From Toxoplasma gondii ME49 (lineage: Eukaryota; Apicomplexa; Conoidasida; Eucoccidiorida; Sarcocystidae), in NCBI RefSeq assembly GCF_000006565.2, contig NC_031480.1, positions 3,259,529 through 3,323,528 of the forward strand: a stretch of 64,000 nucleotides of DNA, in the 5' to 3' direction. Shown piece after piece: positions 49,934 through 61,900 of the stretch. Numbering within the stretch: position 1 is the first letter of the stretch; each line of letters starts with the position of its first letter. Both the position numbers and the translations under genes were made by a program. A model generated the notes under the pieces. That model was not told the DNA's origin. It saw only the letters and a program-made list of their open reading frames with translations, and ran no database searches.

Positions 49934-52900
49934 ATGGACGAAAAAAGGAAGAAGAAAAGGAGGCGGAGAGCCCAGGCGTCTTCGCCGGCTCTTCCTGCTT
50001 CCTGCTCCGCTGCTCTCTGTGCCTCAGGTCCTTCTTCAGTGGTCTGTTCCTCTCCGTCAAGTCGCGTTTCCTTTCCTGTCCAACCTGCAGATTCGGATGC
50101 GAACGTTTCGGCAGCATGCTACACATCTGCTCGGAGCAACGAGAAAAACAGTTTCGCTCCCCGTGGAGGATCGACGGCACCGCAGCCGGACAGCAGCCCC
50201 TCATCTCCTCCTCTGGGAAAGCCGCGGGTGACCTCTCTGAAGAAAAATAGACCTGCCAACAAGTCGCTTCCTCACTCGCCACTGCTCTCGCCTAAGACCT
50301 CTTTTGCTTCCTCGAAGCCGTTGGAGAAGCGCCGGGGGAAAGACCTTCCCGCCGGTATCTATGAGGACCCAAGTGTCTCCCGGTTTCTGGAAGCTCGCAG
50401 GCTCCCGACCCTCTGTCTTCCTGCTGCCGCCGCGTCCGCGTCTGCCGGTGCCAAGGCGTCTCTCCTGCGAGGTAATACAACGTCGCCGGATCCTCGTCTG
50501 GGGGAGAAGAAGCCGAAAGGCGAGAAGGAGCTGACACACAAGAAGGAGAAGCTGGCGACGCCCCTGCACCGCTCCGTCTCCGTATTGCCAGCAGCCAAAA
50601 AGACGTTCGGAGGGTCTCTCAGCAAAGCCGAGAGTCTGCACGAACAAGCTGCGGACCAAAGGCTCGAAGCACCGAAGAAGCAACTCTCGTCACCTCTTCT
50701 CGCCGGCAGAGAGAAGCGCCAGTCCACAGCGGCAGAGGGCGGAGAGAACGAAGCCGAAGGGCAACCTGAGAAGAAGAAGAAAAAGAAAAAGAAGAGGTCG
50801 GACGACGGCTTCCTTGAAGAAGGCGCCGACCCTGAGGCAGTCAAGCGAAAGAAGAAAAGCAGCTCCGATAAACATGGTGAAGAAGGAGACGCGCCGGGGG
50901 AAGGAGGAGACAACAGGGGATCTGGAAAGGGGACAGAGAATGCAGCGAGAGAGAAGAAGAAAAAGAAGAAGAAGGACGCGCGGGTGCAAGAGGAGCAGCG
51001 GCCGTCGGAGAGCGAAGCCGTGAAGGAGAGACACCGAGAGGAAGAGATGAAGCGAGAGGGCGAGGGGAACCGGAAGGAGGAAGGCATTCGAGGCAAGACG
51101 AAGATAACCAGTAACCACGGCGACAAAGAAAAGAGACAGACGACGCGGAGTGAAGGAACAGAAGACCCTGAGCACGCGAGAGGCTGGCAAGTGAAGCAGA
51201 GAGAGAAGGTGCAGCACTGGAACGAGGCAGAGAGGGGCGAACGGAGAGAGAACGAAGTCTCGTCCTGCTCTTCTGACGACGACGAAGATGCCAGTGACGC
51301 CCACACACTGCTGCACCTGGCGTCTTGGGGAGACGAAACAAACAGAGAGAGATCTGAGTCTCAGTGTTCTTCCCTGGAAGAAACGCCTTCACTGTTCAGC
51401 CAGGACTCTGGGCCTTCTCGGCCTCGGAGGGATCCTGGATCACGATACACTCCGCCTCGAGGCGCCGTGTCAGGAGAGAAGCAAGTCAAACTCGACAAAT
51501 CTCGACAGAAAGAGAGCGACATCCAATTAGGCTCTTCCCAGAAGAGAGGAAACGCAGCGGTCGCATCTTCGCGCCACGAGCGAAACGACGAACAGAGTCA
51601 CCTGTGGGGAAGCGACACCCTATTTGGGTCTGGAGAGGAGGAAGAAGAAGAGGAAGAAGAAGAGGACGAAGAGGAGGACGAGGGAGACGCGGACGTGGAC
51701 GAGGAAGAGGAGGAGTCCGAAGAAGAAGGCGAAGACTACGAAGACGATGACGACTATGAAGATGAAGCCTCTTCATACGAAAGTGAAGCCTTGAGTGACT
51801 CTGAGTCGCCAGGAGCGTCCTGCTTCGCTTTCTCTGAGGCTGAAGAGGGCGAGAACGAGGAAGAGCGAGAAGATGGAGACGTAGAAGAGGACGCAGAAGA
51901 AGAAGCAGAAGAAGCAGAAGAAGAAGCAGAAGAAAGCTTCGAGGACCAGGAGGCTAGCTGGGATGAAGACTGGCAAGATGAGGAGGCGAGCGGCATCGAA
52001 GAAGCAGAGGGACTGGCCGAAGAAGATTATGGCATGTATGAAGACATGGGCGAAAACGACAATTTCGTCTCGTCGCTGTCGTCTTCTGGTCAGTCATCGC
52101 CTCAACTGTCTCCTCGCTCGCCATCCCGAGGCCCTTCCGCGGTTGCCGCTCCTCTCGCACTGTCGCCGAAACTCCCGCCCTCGGCGGCTCCACGAGACAT
52201 GCCATCTGCGTCGGCGTCTCCCTCTCGCGAACCTCCTCGCGCGTCGCCTTCTCGCTCTCCTTCCCCCTCGTCTCCTCACGCGTCAAGGCGATCTCTTGCG
52301 CACTGCACTCGGAGAAAGCAAGAAAACGAAAAAGGCGTAGAACGGGAGGCTTCTATCTCGCTGCCGCCTCGTCGCAGCTCGCGTCTCGCGGGTGTGCTTG
52401 CGTTGCCTCTTTCGCCTTCCTCGCCCTGCAACGGCGGCCGCGCCTCTCTCGCCGCTTCGGCTTCCCCTGCGCGTGGCGGCGCGAGTCGCGCGCTCTCGCT
52501 CTCGCCGCAGCTAGCCGCGTATGGAGCCCAACGCGGCCGAAAGGGGACAGTCTCCGGCGGGAAAGCCGGTGACGTATGCGAGGGCGCGGGGCGACGAAAG
52601 GCTGAAGGGGGAGACGAAACGGAGAAGCGGACGACGCCCGCCTCGCGGTCAAGCACCTCCAAAGATGATTCAGCGAATCAGCGATCCGGGTCCCGTCTCC
52701 GGAAGCGGGACAGAGACGGAGACAGCAGGCCGGAGGTGTCTCACCACGTTTTGTCTCGGAGCCGCGCTCTGGCGAAGGAGAGAGACAACGACATGTCTGC
52801 CTCCACCATCTCTTCTCGAGGTCCAAATGCAAGAGAGCGGCGGCCTGCGAGTATCGGCACTCGTGGGGGGTCGGCTGGAGGCGAGGAGACAGCTAAGAAG

Positions 52901-55900
52901 AGCGAGGAGACAGGGCGGAAGCGGCGGAGAGTGGTACAAGACCCGGAGGAGTCGCAGGCGCAGACAAACGTGATGCGTCGTAGAGGCGCCGACCGGGAAT
53001 ACGACTTGACGAGCAAGTCCGCAGATAAGTCCGGCAGCAACACACGCAGTAAAGAAGAACGCGGCTCGCGGCTGTCTTGCCGCTTGTCTTCGGCTGCCTC
53101 ACCAGTTCCAGAGGGACAGGAGACAGAGGCGACCAAGAGAGAAGGCGTCCGAAGCAGACGGCGAACAGCTGACGCACTGGAAGGATCACATCGGGAGATG
53201 ACTCCGCGCTCGCATCCTTCCGCTTCCCTTCCTTTCCCCTCTTCATCTTCTCCATGCTCAGGTGCTCCTGGTGCAGCATCGTCTGCGTTGATTTCTGGGA
53301 GAGACGGACCTGAAAAAGAGGCTGAAGAACAGAGAACAGCTGTCCGTCGTCGTCGACTCGTTCGCCTTCTGTCTCCCTCCGACAGCGAGGATGACGGAGA
53401 CAGACCGGCGCCTACGGCGACAGAATCCAGGCGTGACGCCCAGAACTCGATCCACTCCCCGACTCCTGCGACGCCTTCTCTCTTCACGAAACCTTCTCCC
53501 TCTTCATCTTCTTCTTCATCTTCCTCCTGTTCTTCCTCGACTTCGTCGTGGCTTTTTTCGGGGCGGTCGCAGGAGGCGAGCGATGACTTGGAGGGTGCCT
53601 GGCGAATCGTTGCCTCTCGCGTGGACAGACACTTGGAGTCCCTGCGTCGCGTTGCGCAGGAGCTCGAGAGGGAGAGGGAGGCGGCGCGGCGGACGCCGGC
53701 TGCAGGGAAGAAGCCTCTTGCAGACTCGCCGCGGGACGCCGCACATGCAGTTGGAAATAAAAGGCCCAGCGCGTCTCCGATGCCGTCTGTCTCTAGCGCT
53801 GTGCCGCGAGACGCGGCGGGCGGGTGCGGCGGGAGGCTGTCGCTCGACGAACAGCGGAGAGGCGAGAGGGAGTCCGAAAGAGAGAGCGAAGAGGCGAGGC
53901 GACGGACGAGCGCCAGCGCAGCCAAGTTCATTCTGGGGGGGTTTCGTCCACCGAAGCAAAGCGCGAGAACAAGAACGGCGTCGGCGTCGGGTCCTCAAGA
54001 GACCCAACAGGAGTCACATGCTAGCCGTCCTCAAAGTGGCAACGCTCGTACGCCTGCTCCGCATGCACACAACGCGGAGGCGCAATCTGAGGCTGGCCGC
54101 CGAGACCGCCAGGGACCAGGAGACGCGCGAGGCGGCGAGGCTGCTTGCGTGGAAGGCTCGGGCGCCCCAGCTGTCTCTTCGGTCCGCGGCTGCAAAGTTG
54201 GGGACAACGGAGACACCTCTCCAGACGGTGGCCGAGACGCAGAAGAAGAAGACGTTTTGCCAGATGATGTCGACTGCAATATCACCTTGGAAGATGTTGG
54301 TAGGTTCGCTGTTTGCGTTTCTCTCATGACAGTTTACTCTATCAACATTCGGACTTTCTGGACTTTCAGATTGCCAGTGTCTGTCCCGTCTAGCTGCTGC
54401 CGGATCTGCTCTTCGAAGAACGCCCCTGAAAGTGTGACTCACAGTAATCCATGCACTGGAGAATACGTCTACGGGCATCCTGTTTTTATCATGTTTTTCC
54501 GCGTCGAGAACGCAGACACAGTTTGCTTTGAGACTCAGTCGTGGTTTTCCAGAGAGAGACACACGCCCATGTATCTAGACATTCGTGAGGGGCCAAGCGA
54601 GTCACACTGCGTCTTCTTGTGTCCTTGTGGTTCTGTCTCCGTGTCTGACGACGACCTGTGTTGGCCGTACCTCCGCCGCTTCTTTTGAGTTTGTCTCTCT
54701 GTGGCGACATGCAAGTCGTCTCCTTCTCACGGAGAAGCGTTTGCCCACAGCTACAGCTTCGTCTCCTTCTGTGTGGCCGCGGGAGCTGGGCGACGAAGCT
54801 AGGTACCTGCGGGGGCGTTTGGACGTCTCTGGAGCTTCCCTTTGCTTTGTTCGTTGTTTTTGTTCCAGGCGGTTTGACCGAGGCGATCGGGGTGCTTGAG
54901 GAGGCGGCAGCGGGTCTGCTGAATCCTCAGCTTTTCTCGTCGTTTTCAAACGCGTGCTCGCCGCTGCTGCGACCGCCTCGCGGCGTCCTTCTCTGTGGGC
55001 CTCCGGGGACGGGGAAGACTTTGTTGGTGCGAGCCTTTGTGGGGAGTTTGCGCCAAGCCGGTCACCGGGTGTCGCTGTTTGTCCGGCGCGGGGGCGAGTT
55101 GCTGTCCAAGTGGGTCGGGGAGGCGGAGAAGAGCTTGATGCAGCTGTTCGCTGCGGCCGAGAAACATGCTCCGTCAATTATTTTCTTCGACGAACTGGAT
55201 GGCATGGCCCCTTGTCGCGAGAAGAACTTGTTTTCAAAGGCGGGTGACGGTGATGGAGCCTCCAGCTCCGGCTCAGGCGTCGGCGAGCAGGCGGCCCTGG
55301 TGGCGACACTCCTCGCCCTCATGGACGGTCTGAAGCCGATGCAGAACGTTCTTATTTTCGGAGCAACGAACTGCCCGCAGTTGATCGACAGCGCCCTCAG
55401 GCGCCCAGGTCGCTTCGATCGCGAGTGCAGATTCATGCCGTTCAACGATGTCCAGAGTTGCTTGTCCATCCTTAAGAAGTTCCTGCGAGAACAGCTTGGA
55501 GTGCGCCGCCCGCCGGTCGCTGGGTTAGGCGAGAGACCGCGGACGAAGCGTGAGAAGCCAGCTGGAGGTCGACCTTCACGTCCACAGCGAGAGCACACAG
55601 GAGAGAGAGGCGAGCGAGCTGCTGCAACCTGCGTCGAGGAGGTGGACGCGAGTCTCGAATGTGAGAGGGGAAGCCTCTTTGGCGAAGAAGCTAGTCGAGA
55701 AGAAGAGCTCCTCAACATAGCCCAGGAGATGCGCGGCATGACTGGAGCGGAGATCCAGCGTGTCGTGATGGAAGCTGCGATGGCGGCGACCCGAAGAGAG
55801 AAGCCGGAACTCTTTGACATTTCTCTCCTACGCCACGCGCAGGCCAAGTGTGAAGACTTCGATTGCGAGCCATTCTTCTCCCTGTTCTGTCAGGCCTCGG

Positions 55901-58900
55901 CCCCACCTGTCGGGGCTGAAGAGAGCCTCGCTGCGCTCTTCTTCCCCTCTCAGTTGCTGGCAACCTTGCTCGGAACGAAGCGACCGCGCCCGGTACCTCT
56001 CGTCTCTATCGACGACGTGGAGGCGGCCGTGAGTCTCGTGAAAGCCACAACCGACAGGGGCAGAGGCGCAGGGTGGACGGCGGCTGCTCGCGGAGACACT
56101 TCGACTTCCTTTGGGGCGACCCCTCCTGAGAAGCGGCACTCAATTTCTCACCGAGGGGGCAGCGTGACGAGACGCGTCATGAGGCTCTTGGACAACACGA
56201 GTGAAGCCGCCCACAGATGTCGAAAAAGGCAAGGAGAAACTCCACATCCTCACTTCTCGTCTTTCCCATCTCTCCCGCCCTGTGTCACAGATCTCGGCGG
56301 GAGCCTTGCTGAGAACAGCTCTGCTGAAGACGCCGGGGAAGACGTCTCGTTCTCTCAAAACAGTGGCCGCAGGGCCTCCTACCCCGCTTCTTTGTTTCCT
56401 CCCTCCTCGGTGTCCTCTTCGTCATTTTCCTCCTCATTTCCCTTCTCTTTTTCATCTGGCTCTTCCTCTTGCTGCTGTCTGTGGGCAGCAGCAACGGAGG
56501 CGTCTCCGTTTTTTCGGCGTCCGGTTGCGTCCGTTCTTCACTTCCTTTTCCGATTCCACGACGACCTTCTCTTTGAGGCTTGGCAGCGCCTCATGACCAG
56601 AGACAGTCTCCTGTCTCTCGCGAAACAGACGCCGCCTCCTGGGAGCTGGGCGTCGTCGAGTGTCGCCCCGTCGGAGGCCGCCTTCGCGTCTGCAGGTCGC
56701 CAGCTCGAACTCGACCACGGAGACACTGGAGACAGGCAACTGGGTCGGGAGGATGCGATAACGTTTGAAGACAGAGAAAGCGATTCAACAATGCCCAGAG
56801 GAACCTGCCTCAGAGCCGGCCCTGCTTCTCTAGCTTTCCCTGATCCTGGCGACAAGAGGGCGAACCTGGAGGTAGCCTTGGCCGGACCAGCGGAAGCCGA
56901 GATTGGCGCGACGGACGGTGGGATTGTGAGTCAGGAAAACGGCTTGTCGGTCGAAAACGGAGCGTTGATTCAGAGCCAGTGTTCGTCCGATCGCGGGGCT
57001 CCTTTCTCTCGCTCTTCGGTCTTATCTTCTTTTGACGCCGCTCCTGTCTCTCTCGGAGTCCAGAGGCCCAGTGTCCCCTTGCTGCAGCCTGCACTCGCCG
57101 GTGCTTACCGCCGAGGAGTCGGCGGCGCCTTGGGCGCCAAATGGCTGCTGCTGAGGGCCGGGGGGCGGTCCAGTAGGGCGGGGAAGCCGGCAGGCCGCTC
57201 TGCGGGTCTGCGGCCAGAGGCGAACTTGAGTCTGAATAAAATGGCAAACAATGAAGGCGATAACGCAGACAACGGGCTCTCCCTAAGTGTGCTTCGAGGC
57301 TACCTCATTCCGGCGCTTCTCAGTGCTCTTAACGTAAGCAGTCTGCTCTTTCAATCAGATTCAGTGCATGTGACAAGCATGCTTAGATTCATGTCAAAAG
57401 GGTGTCGCGAATGTCTTAAACCACTGCGTGTACGAGTTTAAAGATTTGGGGACGCTTGGACCTCGAAGTTGTTACGTTGATAAAAACGGTGCGTTGTTGC
57501 TGATGCTTCGGTGACATGTTGGTGGTATAAAAGATGCTAAATCTCACCTGTTTTGGAATCACGTCCAACATTGAAAAGGGTGCCAGGAAGTACCAGTCGC
57601 ATACGACTGCACTAGACTGCGTTTATGTCAAGGAAACATTTGCCCCGAAGTCGGCATCTCTTCGGTCCGTCATTCGTCGATCGTCTGTCTACATCACCCT
57701 TTCCACAGTATAAACAACTCTATGTACGTATACGTGCCTCTCTATTTTACAGATACGCATGCACATGCATATATGTATAGATATATATATATATATACTT
57801 ATATGGATATCTCCCTACATACGTTTGGGCGTAGAAGGGGCCGCTTTTGTCTGAGCCAAGTTCACGCCTGTGTGTATCTCGCGACACAACGAGTGAATGT
57901 AAAGGAATGCTGTGTCCAAATGCTCTTTCGCTCCTTCTGGATTCCGTGCTCTCCTGGATCTCCGCGTGTGTGCCTTGTTTCTTGTTTCAATTCCGGTTTT
58001 CGTTTCTCGTTCCTCACTTCCCTCCCACAGGCAGACGCGCTCTTTTTTTGCGAGCAACCAGTTCTAATCTGCTGCCTCAGGTACCCAGGACTACTGCATG
58101 TGACGCTCAACAACACAGCCGCTCTGCTTTTCCTGGCTCTGATTCATGTCTCCGAGTTTCTGTTTTCCTTCCCTTTTTGCGGATCCAGGTTGGCGCGCGC
58201 GTCGAGCTGTCTCCGGCGACTCTCTTTGTCGGGCCTCAGACGACCGGCCCGGGGGGCACACCCATTGGGGACATACTCCACCGGGTTCTGCATGTCGCCT
58301 CTGGACAAGACGACGGAAAAAGCGGAGCTGTCATTCTCTACCAGATCTCTGGTAAACCCGGTTGCCACAAATACGCTGCACTGCGATATCGATGCCCTTC
58401 AAATTCATTTAAATTTACATATATATATATATATATAGGTACATATATATAGGTATATATATTCATATATATAGGTATATATATTCATATATATAGGTAT
58501 ATATATATATATATAGGTATATGTGCATGTCCTTACATATGTATGTGTGCATGCATGCATATATATATATATATATATGTATTTGTGTGTTTGTATGTAA
58601 GTAGATGGAAGTGCAGATGCTTTGGCTTTCTGTGTTTGTGTTGTGTGCTGAAGTGGAATCAATCTGAAATCGTTTACAAGTTTTGAAGCACTTGAAACTT
58701 TTCTTCCGTGTGTTCAGTGTCACGAGTCATCCGGCGCCAGTACATTCAAGCATAGACGAATCGACTGATAGATATATTGATACGTAGATATATATGTTTT
58801 TCTATGGCTAGATAGACAGATATCCCTTGAAGCGTCGGCGAGAGAAACGAGAACTCAGGTACTAGTGCAGTAGTAGGGATCTACAGAGACAGGGGCAGAT

Positions 58901-61900
58901 ACAGAGAGATACACTGGACGCACAGAGAGGTCGTTCCGGAGGATGTGACACAGACCCGCGTCTTGTGAGACCACGGATGACGGCAAGGAGATCTATTTAT
59001 CTGATGTCGAGTGTCTCATCCAGGTTCACCAGCTCCCGACTTGCGTTGGGAAGTCCCGGGCAGTGGTTTGTATCCGATGGGGCCTCAAGCTTTCTGTTTC
59101 GTTTTGGTTTTTCTGTCTCACTTCTGCCTTCCTTCCCTCAGAGCTCTGGGCGTGTCTGAGTTCTCTCGAGCGACTGGCCTTCCTCGACTGTCTCCACCAG
59201 AGCGCTGCGGGGGGCCTGCGTGGGTCGTCTGGGGGGAGAATGTGTTTCTTCATTGTTTTGCTGGAGAAGAATGAGAAGCTTCCAGTGGACTTGAGTCGCT
59301 TCATGGCTGTCCGCGCCTCTGCTTCTCTCCACTCTCGGGAGGCCTTTGCTTTCGAGGGAAGAGAAGACAGGACGAGGAAACGCAGACACGACGACCGCGG
59401 GCTTCCGTCACGAGAGACTGACAAAGAGGCGCCCGTGGACAATCCTACGGTCGACGAGGGGTGAGTCGCAGGAAGCGAAGCTCGTTCACGTTTCCTTGTA
59501 AACGTCTTTATTTTCGCTTGTCTCTACTTGTGCTCGATCCCTTCGACTCTCAGGTTTGTCCTCAGCTTTTTTGTAACCTTTCAATACCGATTCATCGCTT
59601 GAGCCATGTTTTCTTGTCTGTTCAGAGTGTCGCTGCTCTCCCTGCCTGTGGCGCGTTTGACGCTTTTTGGGTTAGAGCGCATGTGTCTCCTTGCTCTAGC
59701 TTCTCTCCTTTGTTGCCTGCCTGGTAGCGGTTCTCTTGGCCTTGCCTGCCTTCCCAACGCTTCCTCTCCGCGCGCGTTTCTCTGTTTCCCTTCCTTCCTG
59801 CCGCAGAGCTGCTCTATTAACGTGTCAATTCGTGGAGGCCATGGAGCAGCGAATTCGCTTGTGGCTCGAGAGTCGCGACGAGGAAGATCGCCGTCTCCTG
59901 CGTCTGAAGGCCCGTGCGAGGCTCTGTGGGGTGGCGGACCGAGAGGCTGCCTCGGAGACGCCGTCGCCTGCATGCCAGCTGCTCTCCTCCTTCGCTCGCA
60001 AAGACCGAGGCCGCAAACCTGAGACAGAGAAAGACGCGACTCCAGCTTCCTTGGAGGGTGCGCGTGTGACCGCGAACTCGCCTTTCGACGCTCAGGCCTG
60101 GCTCGAGGAGGATACGCCCGCGGCGTCGCTGTCTCTCTGCCTGGCTTGCTGCGTGTCAAAGGGCGAACAGCTGAGTCAGGAAGTGACGAAATGGACAGAC
60201 ATGTCAAAGCTCTTTTTGCTGCAGCAGAGAAGCGTGCAGAGACGGTCTGCGAGATTCCTCAGACAGACCGAAGGGGGCGCGGGAGATTCCTCTGAGGCAC
60301 TCGAGAGGTGGGAAGAGAAAACGACCAAGAGGAAACTCCAGGCGACGCTCGCCGCCGCGCTCGCGCAGGCGCTGCAGACCCTGAAGCTGGAGAAGGAGAA
60401 GAAGGAAAGAGAAACGGAGGAGAAGAAGAAGAACAGAGGGAGAGGCGACGGAGAGGACGGCTTCGAGGAGGCAGAGGCCGAAGCACAGACACAACAAAGA
60501 GAGACCGAGAGACAGAAGAAGCGCGCGAACTCGTCGGGGTATGGCGAGGCCAAGCTGGCGAGGCTCGAGAGACAGGACGCGGACGCACGAGAGGCGGAGG
60601 CGTCGATGGAGGAGAGAGGGGAAGCAGATAGAGATGACGAGGGAGGGTCGACGTCGACTTGTTCGGGAAAAGAGCAAGAGGATGACTGTTTGAGGGGGAG
60701 ACAAGCGACACCAGAGGTCACACATGAGGCACCAAGAAGAGAAGATGTGGAGGCTGTGCCGTTTTCGGACTCAGATGACGGTGGAGATAATGGACAGGAG
60801 ACCAGGAAAGATGCGGACGCGTCGAGGAAGGCCGACAAGGAGAAACCTGTGGTGGAAGCCAGAGAGAGGCGTGGAGAAGAAGGGAGTGCATCCGAGGAAG
60901 AGGAAACCGAATCTAGCGATCGTTCAGACGCGGACGCATCTTGCCGTACAGAAACAAGCGACAGGGAGGAGAAGGGAGATGGCGAACCGGACGAGGAGAG
61001 CGAAACCTCCGACTCTGAGAAGCATCTTTCTTCTCAGCCTCTCTGCTCTTCTTCAGACACTTCAGGATCCGAAGACTCGCAGGAAGCAGACGGAACGGGA
61101 GATGAAGACGAGTCAGACAGTCAGGCGACGAACGCGTCCTGGGGTCTCGGCCAAGCGGATGAAGAGAGGAAAACAGAGAAGGGACAAAGGAATGCGCAGT
61201 CACGGCCCGCGACGGTGTGTGGTGACGCCATCGGAAGCACACATCGAACGAGCCTAGAAACAAAAGAGAGAACAGAAGAGAATGCCATTACAGACGCGCG
61301 ACAACCAGCCATCGACAAGCCCTCCGAGCTCGACTGCCGGTCAAGACAGAGCGCAGAAGACTCTGGCGTCCACAACGGCTGCATGCCGCACATGCAAGAG
61401 AAACTATCTCAAGATCCGGAAGGCGGGGAACCTCCGCAGCGCGACTTTCACGAAAGGGAAGAACATACACATCAGTCTGCCAAAAGCGACAAGGAGGTCG
61501 ACAGCCATGTGGGAGATTTCTGGGTTTTGCATGGCCTCGAGCTTCTCGTTGAAGAGCTGCAGCGGCGGAACGCTGCTGGCGCGTACTCGTCTCTGGAAGC
61601 ATTCGAGTCAGATCTGCTTCTTCTGCTCCTTGTTCTCCGTCGAAGTTTGCCGCCCTTTCTTCGCGGCTTTCGCACCTTTAGCAGAGAAGGCAAGAGCAAC
61701 AAAGAGCGAGAACCAGGCTGTAATACAGCCTGTCTCCCGTTGCCTCCGCGTGCTTCTCCGGAAGGGAGTTCAGAGCCCAAGAGAGACCCCGAGGAGACGG
61801 GGGGGATCGGGGAAGCATTCGGAGGCGGAGAGGAGGAATCGGACGCTCGGCGCGAACGGCGCGTCTTTCAGGGCGAATCGCCGCGGCCTCTGGAGACAAC

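Noticed and set aside
52741..53931. Minus-strand open frame of 396 codons
   Set aside because: Antisense to the Ser/Arg-rich first exon of the AAA+ gene.
58031..58080. Possible 50-base exon ([15 protein letters not shown]) of the AAA+ gene
   Set aside because: It has good splice borders but leaves phase 2, which would throw the next exon out of its conserved frame; direct joining of 57333 to 58189 keeps phase.
58405..58662. Tyr/Ile-repeat open frames such as those on the minus strand here
   Set aside because: Translations of TA microsatellites; the same artefact occurs at 4.3, 4.8, 31.2, 36.9 and 38.7 kb.
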